Assembly: GCA_051883455.1 (NCBI GenBank)
Contig: JBJETT010000004.1
Span: forward strand, 186,001 to 250,000
Reading direction: 5' to 3'
Source: HGM11368 sp051883455
Lineage (GTDB): Bacteria > Bacillota > Clostridia > Christensenellales > UBA3700
DNA length: 64,000 nt
The position numbers were made by a program, and so were the translations under genes. How positions within the stretch are numbered: position 1 is the stretch's first letter; each line of letters opens with the position of its first letter. The notes beneath the pieces are model-generated. The model was given only the letters and a program-made list of their open reading frames with translations. It was not told the DNA's origin and did no database searches. Below, in pieces: positions 1 to 6,784 of the stretch.

Positions 1-294
1 AGAGGCGAGATTGTAGAAAATCTATTCGAGGATAGATTTAAGGTCGCAAGTCAGCTTAGACTCATGGGCGCGCACGTCGATATCCAAGGCAACCGTGCAA
101 TCGTTGACGGCGTAAGTAGCCTAAAGGGTGCTACCGTCAAGGCGTGCGACCTAAGAGGCGGAGCTGCGTTGGTGCTCGCGGGGCTGGTTGCTAGGGGCAC
201 AACGATAGTGGAAGATATATATCATATAGACAGAGGATACGAGGATATGGCAACCGTTCTTACGAGTTTGGGTGCTGATATAAAGCGTATTTAG
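1..294 (+). CDS. murA: UDP-N-acetylglucosamine 1-carboxyvinyltransferase, C-terminal part
   Basis: This is the 3' end of a gene that enters from outside the window; the frame is open from base 1. MurA transfers enolpyruvate from PEP to UDP-GlcNAc, the first committed step of peptidoglycan synthesis in the cytosol. The visible 97 residues carry the family's C-terminal hallmarks: DLRGGAALVLAGL (usually DLRAGAALV) and the closing IYHIDRGYE motif, then LGADIKRI at the end. The catalytic cysteine loop lies outside the window. ftsQ starts 9 nt after the stop, so the two are probably co-transcribed. The ATG at 64 is internal and not a start. The identification is firm; completeness of the gene cannot be judged. 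Confidence 0.93.
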   Translation, partial: RGEIVENLFEDRFKVASQLRLMGAHVDIQGNRAIVDGVSSLKGATVKACDLRGGAALVLAGLVARGTTIVEDIYHIDRGYEDMATVLTSLGADIKRI

Positions 295-303
295 AGGTAC
301 ACA

Positions 304-1032
304 ATGAACAAAAGATTGACGATAATTTTCATCTCGCTCGCAGTCGTTGTACTGCTGGTTGTTTTGTCTTGCGTTATATTCATTATTGGCGACGTGCAAG
401 TAGAGACTACGTCGGATTTGACTTTGACGGACGAACAAAAGGCTTCTATCGTCAACGACAGTCAAATTGCCAAGTATTCTTCTATCTTTGCTCTAAGCGA
501 AGAAAAGGCTAGCGAGTATATAGAAATCAAACATCCAACTCTAAAAGTAGTGATGATAGAGCGCAAAGCACCCAACAAGGTCGTCATCAATATGACGGGT
601 CGCACTGGCATATTTGCCGTTGCAACCGAGGGTGGATACGCTGTGTTCGATAGAGATCTCAAGCGTATCGACAACGTGAGCGATATAGACGACAAGTTTT
701 TGTGCGCGGCTGACGGTATAGACCTTTCTAACGTTGGCGTAGGTCAGTTTTTGGACAATGACAAGCTTATAGCTATGATAAGGGCAGCGGAAGAGGTGTC
801 CTTCGTCGGGGCAAGGTTCGGTGCGTTTTTTACCGATATGCAAGTGGGCGCAACCTACGTTGATTTGACCACCAACACGGGTGTGATTTTTAGACTTAAC
901 CTCAGCGACAATATCGGTACGATACTCAAGCAATGCTACAATTATTATCTCAACGCGGCAAGCGAGGCGCAAAAGTCGTCGGGATATATCTATCTCTCGG
1001 ACAACGGATTTAAGCACGTTAGCTATCTGTGA
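304..1032 (+). CDS. ftsQ: Cell division protein FtsQ/DivIB
   Basis: A 242-residue bitopic membrane protein of the divisome, expected to link FtsB/FtsL-type partners and septal wall synthesis. The N-terminus has a short basic stretch (MNKR) then one hydrophobic segment at about residues 5-28. This is followed by a POTRA-like part (about 30-100, including the 'HPTLKVVMIERKAPNKVVI' pattern typical of FtsQ) and a beta-rich C-terminal part. Sequence identity in this family is low, so the call rests on topology, length and its place between murA and ftsA-ftsZ, the usual dcw order. A weak AGAGGT lies upstream of the ATG. No terminator is visible before ftsA, but ftsA has its own promoter. Confidence 0.8.
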   Translation: MNKRLTIIFISLAVVVLLVVLSCVIFIIGDVQVETTSDLTLTDEQKASIVNDSQIAKYSSIFALSEEKASEYIEIKHPTLKVVMIERKAPNKVVINMTGRTGIFAVATEGGYAVFDRDLKRIDNVSDIDDKFLCAADGIDLSNVGVGQFLDNDKLIAMIRAAEEVSFVGARFGAFFTDMQVGATYVDLTTNTGVIFRLNLSDNIGTILKQCYNYYLNAASEAQKSSGYIYLSDNGFKHVSYL

Positions 1033-1103
1033 GTCGAGCGTCGTGAGATTTTTGGATTGTCGAGTTTTACTTTATTGACAATCCAATATTTATTTATAAT
1101 ATC

Positions 1104-1132
1104 TTGACTAATATTTTTTTATAATATATAAT
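1104..1132 (+). promoter_or_regulatory. Sigma-A type promoter of ftsA, placed for a leaderless mRNA
   Basis: TTGACT (1104-1109), a 17-bp spacer and a perfect TATAAT (1127-1132). The ftsA ATG follows after only 6 nt, at the position where transcription would start, and there is no Shine-Dalgarno sequence. The transcript should therefore begin at or within a base or two of the start codon. The same geometry recurs before spoIIGA, rarA, nadK and xer. Confidence 0.8.
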
Positions 1133-1138
1133 GCTTTT

Positions 1139-2281
1139 ATGGATAGAAACGTGGTCGTATTGGATATAGGCTCGGGTAAACTGACTTTTGCCGTTGGATA
1201 TAAGACTTCTAGCGGAGTGTTCGTTATCAAAAATTTTGCCGACCTAAGATACAGCGGTTATTACGGCAAACAATTCGTCGAGCCCGATAGATTGGTTGAC
1301 GACGTCAAGCAAGTCGTTGCCAATAGTGGCTACCAAGGCAAGCTCGATACGATATTTGTTGGTGTGCCTAGCGAGTTTTTGAGGGTAGAGAACAATTCGA
1401 CTTATTCGTCTTTTGCCAAAGAAAGGACGATTAGCAGAGCAATCGTTGACCAGATGCACCAAGATGGCAATATCTTCAACAAAGACCGTCGTAGCGTTGT
1501 CATCAATTCTTCTGCCAATGATTACGTTATCAACAATTCGCAGTCCACGCTTTCGCCTATCGGTATGCGAGCAACTAGTCTAAGAGCCAATCTCAGCTAT
1601 ACCTATTGCATGCAAGAGTTTATTGACAAAATGGACGGCGTTTTGAATGTGTGCGGCTTTTCCAAGGTCAACTACGTGGGTGGAATGCACGCAATAGCCA
1701 ACCAGCTCATACCACAACGCGAGCGCGTCAAAGGTGCGGTATTGGTGGACGTAGGCTTTGTCAACGCATCCTTTGGCTACGTCAAGGGCGACGGGCTAAG
1801 CTATCTTTCGTCCATAGGCGTGGGTGGTGGAAATATTGCCGACGACCTAGCTTACTCAATGGGGGTAGACTTTGACGATGCGTACGAATTTTTTGGCAAA
1901 ATCAATCTCAACCAAGACCCTGACGACGATGCCGTTTATACGATAAGGTCGGGTGGAGAAACGTTAGCTTTCGGCGCACGCGACGTCAACGAAATTGTCT
2001 ACAATAGGCTCAAGACCTTTGCCGATTGGATAACGGGACAATTGCAAGTGATGGACAAAACGCTAGACAAAGACACGCCGTTGTATATTACGGGCGGTTC
2101 GCTCACTTCGATTAGAGGAGCGATCGACTATCTTACTAGGTGCATAGATATGCCTATAGAGGTATTGACGGCTGACTTGCCGCAATACAATCAAGCAAAA
2201 TATTCTTCGACTATCGCTATGCTCGACGTAGCGTCGGAAATATACAATTCCCAAAGCATTTGGAAAAAAATCTTTGGTTGA
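1139..2281 (+). CDS. ftsA: Cell division protein FtsA
   Basis: A 380-residue actin-fold ATPase that anchors FtsZ filaments to the membrane at the division site. Visible marks are the phosphate-1 loop near the start (VVVLDIGSGKL), the second phosphate motif (GAVLVDVGFVNASFG), the adenosine motif (LYITGGSLTSIRG) and a short amphipathic C-terminal tail ending IWKKIFG, which matches the membrane-targeting helix of FtsA. Length is slightly below the usual 400-440. The start at 1139 is fixed by a promoter whose -10 ends 6 nt upstream; no ribosome-binding site precedes it. ftsZ follows, its Shine-Dalgarno overlapping the ftsA stop, so the pair is one transcription unit. Confidence 0.92.
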   Translation: MDRNVVVLDIGSGKLTFAVGYKTSSGVFVIKNFADLRYSGYYGKQFVEPDRLVDDVKQVVANSGYQGKLDTIFVGVPSEFLRVENNSTYSSFAKERTISRAIVDQMHQDGNIFNKDRRSVVINSSANDYVINNSQSTLSPIGMRATSLRANLSYTYCMQEFIDKMDGVLNVCGFSKVNYVGGMHAIANQLIPQRERVKGAVLVDVGFVNASFGYVKGDGLSYLSSIGVGGGNIADDLAYSMGVDFDDAYEFFGKINLNQDPDDDAVYTIRSGGETLAFGARDVNEIVYNRLKTFADWITGQLQVMDKTLDKDTPLYITGGSLTSIRGAIDYLTRCIDMPIEVLTADLPQYNQAKYSSTIAMLDVASEIYNSQSIWKKIFG

Positions 2282-2297
2282 AGGGAGGTTTAGTTTT

Positions 2298-3560
2298 ATG
2301 GATGATTCCGTTTATTCTTACGAAAATTCCGTCGTCAAAATCAAAGTATTTGGCGTAGGTGGCGGTGGTAACAACGCCGTCAACAGAATGGTTGACGCAG
2401 GCATTCAAAGCGCGGAATTCGTGTCTATCAACACCGACAAACAGATTCTTCGCCTTTCTAATGCAAAAAAGACCATTCAAATAGGCGAAAAACTTACTCA
2501 CGGCTTCGGTGCGGGTGCTGACCCTAAGATTGGCGCCAAGGCTGCCGACGAGTCTAGAGATTTGATAAGACAAGAGCTCGAAGGCGTTGATATGCTGTTC
2601 ATCACGGCAGGCATGGGAGGCGGTACCGGTACCGGAGCTTGTCCTGTCATTGCCAGCATCGCCAACGAAATGGGCATTCTTACCGTTGCAGTCGTTACGA
2701 CGCCTTTTAGGTTTGAGAATACTCGCAGAATGAAAAACGCGATTGAGGGTATCAACAATCTTCGCAACTACGTGGACACCTTGCTTGTCGTTCCTAACCA
2801 AAAACTGCTCGAAGTGCTCAGTCAAGATACCAATATGTTGGATGCCTTTATCGAAGCCGACGAGGTTTTGCGCAAGGCAATACAAGGTATCAGTGACCTT
2901 ATCGTCAAGCCTGCGCTTATCAATCTCGACTTTGCCGACGTGCGTTCTATCATGAAGATGAAGGGTATGGCTCACATGGGTATCGGCGTGGCTGAAGGTC
3001 CTGACAAAGCCGTCAACGCGGTCAAGCAAGCGGTTATGAGTCCTATCCTTGACACCAATATTGCGGGAGCAACGGGCATTATCGTCAACGTCAAGGGCGG
3101 TACGACGCTCAAGCTTAGCGACGTAAGCACCGCGTGCGACCAAGTAAAGACTGCGGTAGGCGATGACGCCAACATTATTTTCGGCGCCGATATTGACGAG
3201 AATATGGGCGACAAAATTCAAGTTACTCTCATTGCCACGGGCTTCGAGCCAGAGGCTGTAGAGGTCAAGTCTACACCAAAAACGCAATCTACGCCTATTT
3301 CTAACGACGAGTTCCAAAGAAGATTTTTTGGTGAGCAACCTCGCCCAGCAGGTGCAAATATGGAGCAACCTCCTCAAGAAGGTTACGTTCCAAAGCCTTT
3401 GGGCTACGACAACAATACTTATACGCCACCAACACCTACTTATATTCCGCCTAGACCCGTTGCGCCTAATCCAACTGTAGAGGACAACGGCAGTGACAAA
3501 AACGACAACGGCGGTTTTAGAGGTCCTTCCTTCTTGAGAAGACTTCAAAAACGCGACTGA
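2298..3560 (+). CDS. ftsZ: Cell division GTPase FtsZ
   Basis: The tubulin-like GTPase that forms the Z-ring. The start is the ATG at 2298, preceded by AAGGGAGGT; an in-frame TTG at 2274 would overlap ftsA and lacks that site. The protein has 420 residues. It shows the N-terminal nucleotide motif GVGGGGNNAVNRM, the tubulin signature GGGTGTG at residues 107-113, and the T7-loop region with NLDFADVRSIM. A proline-rich linker of about 80 residues precedes the conserved C-terminal peptide (GPSFLRRLQKRD) that binds FtsA. It follows ftsA directly and is closed by a strong terminator. Confidence 0.97.
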   Translation: MDDSVYSYENSVVKIKVFGVGGGGNNAVNRMVDAGIQSAEFVSINTDKQILRLSNAKKTIQIGEKLTHGFGAGADPKIGAKAADESRDLIRQELEGVDMLFITAGMGGGTGTGACPVIASIANEMGILTVAVVTTPFRFENTRRMKNAIEGINNLRNYVDTLLVVPNQKLLEVLSQDTNMLDAFIEADEVLRKAIQGISDLIVKPALINLDFADVRSIMKMKGMAHMGIGVAEGPDKAVNAVKQAVMSPILDTNIAGATGIIVNVKGGTTLKLSDVSTACDQVKTAVGDDANIIFGADIDENMGDKIQVTLIATGFEPEAVEVKSTPKTQSTPISNDEFQRRFFGEQPRPAGANMEQPPQEGYVPKPLGYDNNTYTPPTPTYIPPRPVAPNPTVEDNGSDKNDNGGFRGPSFLRRLQKRD

Positions 3561-3590
3561 TTGTTACAAGGCAATTTTTTACAAATTATT

Positions 3591-3622
3591 ACTTCCGTCC
3601 GACACGGACGGAAGTTTTTTTT
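3591..3622 (+). terminator. Intrinsic terminator after ftsZ
   Basis: A perfect 10-bp stem (ACTTCCGTCC / GGACGGAAGT) with a GACAC loop and eight T residues. It separates the division operon from spoIIGA; the T-run lies where the -35 region of the spoIIGA promoter would fall. Confidence 0.93.
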
Positions 3623-3635
3623 GACGTCTTGGCAG

Positions 3636-3641
3636 TATAAT
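3636..3641 (+). promoter_or_regulatory. Putative -10 element of spoIIGA (leaderless start)
   Basis: A perfect TATAAT ends exactly 6 nt before the spoIIGA ATG and no Shine-Dalgarno is present. At 17-bp spacing the -35 would be AGTTTT inside the terminator T-run, a poor match; a TTGACG at 3621-3626 is too close to serve. In Bacillus the equivalent promoter needs Spo0A. By analogy, activator dependence is plausible here, but I see no clear Spo0A box. Confidence 0.55.
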
Positions 3642-3647
3642 ACGTCT

Positions 3648-4415
3648 ATGCAAGTGTACGTTGAGGTAATTTTGCTTGTCAATTTGTTTATCGGTGGCTT
3701 TATCCTTGCTCTTACCGATATGTTGGTCAAATGCAAAGTCAGCTTTGTAAGAGTATGCTTGGGCGCGCTTATAGGAGCAATTTTTGCCGTCGTTTATCCC
3801 TATATCGAATGGAACGGGGTGTGGGTAGTCAAAATATTACTTGCGCTCGTTATGGTAGCAGTCGGGGCGAGATACAACAGCTTAGCTCATTATTTTTCGG
3901 CGGTAGTAGTATTTTTTGCCATCACGTTTTTGCTTGGCGGGGTGGCGTTTGGAAGTAGCTATATATTCGGCAAGCCGATATTCGACAGTAGCGGATACGT
4001 TTCGCTTTTTGTCGGTATGGGACTGGTATTCGTATTGTGCTCGTCGAGGATAATTTGGAAGCATATTGTGCTCGCTAGGCGAAAAAAGAGTCTTTCTTGT
4101 GAGGTTTTGCTAATAAAGGGCGACGTCCGATTGAAGACGACAGCGTTTTGGGATAGTGGCAATAGACTGTATTATCGCGATTATCGCCCCGTAATGATGA
4201 TAGATAACGAGGTTTATAGGCAGTTATATCAAGACGATAACGCGCGTAAAATGTCTATGAAAGTCAATACCGTCAACGGCAAATGCGAAATCGAGCTTAG
4301 AGAACTTGACCAAATGATAATGCTAGATAGTGGCAAGAGCTATCGCAACGTAGTCGTTGGCGTGAGCAAAACGCCATTGGGCGAGTACGGAATGCTGTTA
4401 CATAGCGAGATATAG
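3648..4415 (+). CDS. spoIIGA: Sporulation sigma-E processing peptidase SpoIIGA
   Basis: The membrane-embedded aspartic protease that cleaves pro-sigma E in the mother cell when activated across the septum. The protein has 255 residues. The N-terminal half holds about five hydrophobic segments (VYVEVILLVNLFIGGFILA onward). The soluble C-terminal half carries the FWDSGN motif with the catalytic aspartate at about residue 169. The start ATG 3648 fits the family's usual N-terminus; an upstream in-frame TTG at 3561 runs through the ftsZ terminator and is rejected. The gene lies 8 nt before sigE, its substrate, as in Bacillus and Clostridium. Confidence 0.9.
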   Translation: MQVYVEVILLVNLFIGGFILALTDMLVKCKVSFVRVCLGALIGAIFAVVYPYIEWNGVWVVKILLALVMVAVGARYNSLAHYFSAVVVFFAITFLLGGVAFGSSYIFGKPIFDSSGYVSLFVGMGLVFVLCSSRIIWKHIVLARRKKSLSCEVLLIKGDVRLKTTAFWDSGNRLYYRDYRPVMMIDNEVYRQLYQDDNARKMSMKVNTVNGKCEIELRELDQMIMLDSGKSYRNVVVGVSKTPLGEYGMLLHSEI

Positions 4416-4423
4416 GAGGGATT

Positions 4424-5122
4424 ATGCTCAAAAAATTTTTGTATTGGGTGCTAGGAATTTTCGGCTTGGACAATCACGTGGACTACATAGGCACGGGAGA
4501 GGTTTTGCCCAACCCGCTTGATAGCGAAGACGAGCTAAAAACAGTCGAAAGGTTGATGAAAGGCGACGAAGAAGCTAGAAAAAAGCTAATAGAGCACAAT
4601 CTTAGACTGGTGATTTACATCGCCAAAAAATTCGACAATACGGGTATAGATATCGAGGACTTGATATCGGTAGGCACGATAGGACTTATCAAAGCCGTCA
4701 ACAGCTTTAAGTTGGACAAGCAAATCAAGCTGGCAACTTACGCAAGCAGATGTATCGAAAACGAAATACTCATGTACTTGCGCAAAACCGTCAAGTCGAG
4801 AGGTGACGTTTCGCTTGACGAACCGCTCAACGTGGATTGGGACGGCAATACGCTTTTGCTTAGCGACGTGCTCGGCACCGATAGCGACGTCGTATCCCAA
4901 AACGTCGACCAAGAGGCAGATAGAGATATCTTGCGCAAGTCGCTGGACGTGCTGACGCCTAGAGAAAGGCAAATAATCAAGATGCGCTTCGGCATACTCG
5001 GCACTCAAAAAAAGACTCAAAAGGAAATAGCCGATATGATGGGCATATCGCAGTCTTACATATCGAGATTAGAGAAGAAGGTCATGGGAAAACTAAAAAA
5101 AGAAATATCCAAAATGGTATAG
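4424..5122 (+). CDS. sigE: RNA polymerase sporulation sigma factor sigma-E
   Basis: A 232-residue sigma-70 family factor that directs early mother-cell transcription. The first ~25 residues form a hydrophobic/amphipathic pro-sequence (KKFLYWVLGIFGL) followed by YIGTGEVLPNPL, which resembles the region where SpoIIGA cuts pro-sigma E. Region 2 shows IEHNLRLVIYIAKKF and DLISVGTIGLIKAV. Region 4 shows LTPRERQIIKMRFGI and a helix-turn-helix (KEIADMMGISQSYISRLE). GGAGGG precedes the ATG. The gene is co-transcribed with spoIIGA. Confidence 0.94.
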   Translation: MLKKFLYWVLGIFGLDNHVDYIGTGEVLPNPLDSEDELKTVERLMKGDEEARKKLIEHNLRLVIYIAKKFDNTGIDIEDLISVGTIGLIKAVNSFKLDKQIKLATYASRCIENEILMYLRKTVKSRGDVSLDEPLNVDWDGNTLLLSDVLGTDSDVVSQNVDQEADRDILRKSLDVLTPRERQIIKMRFGILGTQKKTQKEIADMMGISQSYISRLEKKVMGKLKKEISKMV

Positions 5123-5223
5123 TTTTTTTTGTTTTTACCCAAAATCTATATACACTTAATAATTCACGAGTAGAAAAGTTGAATAAAACTCCGTGCATAA
5201 TGGCGACTACATAAGGAGAAAAT

Positions 5224-5991
5224 ATGCACAGAGTAGAAATATGTGGTCTAAACACTTCTTCTTTGCCTAAACTTAGCAACGAAGAGAGTATGCAACTGTT
5301 GCAAGCAACCAAAGCAGGCGACAAAAAAGCAAAAGAAAAGTTCGTGCTAGGCAATATTCGCTTGGTTTTGTCTGTTGTTCAACGCTTTGGCAACAAGGCT
5401 TCCAGCGACGACCTTTTTCAAGTGGGTATGGTGGGATTGATGAAGGCGATTGACGGGTTTGATAGCAAATTCAACGTTAGATTTTCCACCTACGCAGTGC
5501 CTATGGTGGTGGGCGAAATTAGACGTTTTGTCAAAGAAAGCAGTGGTATCAAAGTCAGCCGTTCTCTAAGGGATATTGCCTACAAAGCCCTCAAAACACG
5601 AGAAAATATCGAGACCAATCAAGCTCGTATTCCAACGCTGATGGAAGTAGCTCAAGAGATTGACGTGCCTCTCAAAGACGTGGTGTGCGCTCTCGACGCC
5701 GTAAGCGACACGATATCTTTGCAAGAGCAAGTCTACAACGACGGTGAGGACAATACTTCTATCATCGACCAAATAGGCGATAGCTCACAGTCGGAAGAGT
5801 TGTGGACGGATAGGTTTTGCGTCAAAAACGCGCTTTCCGCTCTAACCGACAAAGAAAGACAAGTCATTTTGCTTAGATATTACGGTGGCAAAACGCAAGT
5901 GGAGATTTCTAGAGGAATGGGCATATCCCAAGCTCAAATCAGTAGACTAGAAAAAAACGCCCTATCCAAAATGAAAGTCTTGTGTCAATAA
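5224..5991 (+). CDS. sigG: RNA polymerase sporulation sigma factor sigma-G
   Basis: A 255-residue sigma factor for late forespore transcription. The N-terminus (MHRVEICGLNTSSLPKLS) is the sigma-G hallmark also bound by its anti-sigma factor. Region 2 (NIRLVLSVVQRFGNKASSDDLFQ), region 3 and region 4 (LTDKERQVILLRYYGGKTQVEIS) are intact. AAGGAG stands before the ATG. It lies 100 nt after sigE, the conserved order. In Bacillus sigG is read by sigma F. Here a GAATA at 5181-5185 followed by GGCGACTACA about 15 nt on only partly fits a sigma F/G promoter, so the promoter remains unassigned. Confidence 0.95.
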   Translation: MHRVEICGLNTSSLPKLSNEESMQLLQATKAGDKKAKEKFVLGNIRLVLSVVQRFGNKASSDDLFQVGMVGLMKAIDGFDSKFNVRFSTYAVPMVVGEIRRFVKESSGIKVSRSLRDIAYKALKTRENIETNQARIPTLMEVAQEIDVPLKDVVCALDAVSDTISLQEQVYNDGEDNTSIIDQIGDSSQSEELWTDRFCVKNALSALTDKERQVILLRYYGGKTQVEISRGMGISQAQISRLEKNALSKMKVLCQ

Positions 5992-6004
5992 CATATTGCC
6001 GTCT

Positions 6005-6038
6005 AATCCCTCATACAATAGCGTGAGGGATTTATTTT
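6005..6038 (+). terminator. Terminator-like hairpin after sigG that contains the next gene's ribosome-binding site
   Basis: A perfect 9-bp stem (AATCCCTCA 6005-6013 / TGAGGGATT 6024-6032) with a 10-nt loop, followed by a T-rich TATTTT. The 3' arm contains the GAGGGA that is the only Shine-Dalgarno candidate for the TTG start at 6037. It may act as a leaky terminator, a translation switch, or both. Confidence 0.6.
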
Positions 6039-6291
6039 GGGAGAATTATCGTTTTGTGAACTAAAAAATAGGGAAGTCGTCAACGTGTGCGACGGCAAAC
6101 GCCTAGGGAGAATTATAGATATGTGCTTTAACAAGTTAGGACATATCACAGGCTTCGTCGTCCCGGGTGACAAAAAAATTATCAAATGCGTCTCCGGCAA
6201 CGACAGTATCTTTATTCCTTGGAAGTGCATCGTCAAGATTGGAGAGGATACAATTTTGGTGGAGTTGGACGACGGTTTACCCCCATGTTAG
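6037..6291 (+). CDS. YlmC/YmxH-family PRC-barrel sporulation protein
   Basis: An 84-residue PRC-barrel protein of the YlmC/YmxH family, a small conserved protein of unknown mechanism often found near sigG in spore formers. The family pattern is visible: 'ELKNREVVNVCDGKRLGRIIDM' near the start, then GHITGFVVPGDK, and the closing FIPWKCIVKIGEDTILVEL. The only sensible start is TTG at 6037, since no ATG/GTG gives the conserved beginning. Its GAGGGA site lies inside a hairpin arm. An unusual repeat element begins 2 nt after the stop. Confidence 0.78.
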   Translation: MGELSFCELKNREVVNVCDGKRLGRIIDMCFNKLGHITGFVVPGDKKIIKCVSGNDSIFIPWKCIVKIGEDTILVELDDGLPPC

Positions 6292-6293
6292 CC

Positions 6294-6418
6294 CCAAACG
6301 CCGAATATACGTCGCAATACTTTGTCAAGCGGTAATTTTTCTCACTCACGTACACCAAGTACGCTCGTTTCGATAAAATCACCGCTTTTCGCGTCTTGCT
6401 CGCATCTTCGGCGTTTGG
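6294..6418 (+). other. 125-nt nested inverted-repeat element (candidate structured RNA or small palindromic element)
   Basis: Three nested inverted repeats share one centre. The outer is a perfect 12-bp pair (CCAAACGCCGAA 6294-6305 / TTCGGCGTTTGG 6407-6418). The middle arms at 6327-6339 and 6375-6387 pair at 12 of 13 positions. The inner is CGTAC/GTACG (6349-6353 / 6359-6363) with an ACCAA loop. The right part is repeated at 6510-6591. It begins right after the ylmC stop, has no coding signal and no terminal T-run, so it is not an ordinary terminator. Its function is unknown. Confidence 0.7.
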
Positions 6419-6419
6419 A
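6337..6419 (+). repeat. Direct repeat, copy 1
   Basis: An 83-nt block that recurs at 6510-6591 with two substitutions and one single-base deletion. It covers the centre and right half of the palindromic element. Confidence 0.9.
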
Positions 6420-6509
6420 GAATATTTGCTACTTAGTGGTTATCAAGCATATATTTTTGCTTACATATCTACCGTCAAAACTATTCTAACATACTTTTTT
6501 TTAGACAAC

Positions 6510-6591
6510 TTTTCTCACTCACGTACGCCAAGTACGCTCGTTTCGATAAAATTACCGCTTTTCGCGTCTTGCTCGCATCTTCGCGTTTGGA
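6510..6591 (+). repeat. Direct repeat, copy 2 (lacks the left arm)
   Basis: An 82-nt second copy of the block at 6337-6419. The inner CGTAC/GTACG palindrome is kept (loop GCCAA), but the left-hand arms that pair in copy 1 are absent upstream, so this copy cannot form the large hairpin. It looks like a truncated or partly duplicated element. Confidence 0.9.
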
Positions 6592-6602
6592 TAAATAGAG
6601 AA

Positions 6603-6650
6603 TGAATTGCTTCTTGCGAAGCGTGAATTGCAACAAGTTGCATGAATTGC
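6603..6650 (+). repeat. Three TGAATTGC repeats separated by two small hairpins
   Basis: TGAATTGC occurs at 6603-6610, 6624-6631 and 6643-6650. Between them lie GCTTC-TTGC-GAAGC (6609-6622) and GCAAC-AA-GTTGC (6630-6641), both perfect stems. The rest of the spacer up to the nrdR promoter is AT-rich with no other signal that I recognise. Confidence 0.7.
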
Positions 6651-6729
6651 ACCGACTGTGTATGTAATCTTATCTTCTTAAATTTTTGCGTTTATCAACT
6701 TTGTATTTGTCTAAATAATTGCCATAATA

Positions 6730-6758
6730 TGGACAATTTTGCTATTTTGTGCTACAAT
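6730..6758 (+). promoter_or_regulatory. Sigma-A type promoter of nrdR
   Basis: TGGACA (6730-6735), 17-bp spacer, TACAAT (6753-6758). The expected start near 6765 leaves a leader of about 20 nt that contains the GGAGAG site of nrdR. Confidence 0.6.
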
Positions 6759-6784
6759 AATAAAAAATAGCATCGGAGAGTTAT

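Noticed and set aside
2217..3548. 443-codon open frame on the minus strand opposite ftsZ
   Set aside because: It is antisense to a clear FtsZ, has no recognisable domains or ribosome site, and reflects codon bias of ftsZ.
5181..5211. sigma F promoter for sigG (GAATA ... GGCGACTACA)
   Set aside because: Only the -35 and the first half of the -10 fit; the match is too weak to list as a feature.
5195..5224. GCATA ... GGAGAAAATA as a sigma F/G promoter
   Set aside because: The -10 match is the Shine-Dalgarno and start codon of sigG itself.
6396..6605. 69-codon plus-strand open frame in the 6.3-6.8 kb spacer
   Set aside because: It is made of the direct repeats, lacks a ribosome site and has no protein-like pattern.
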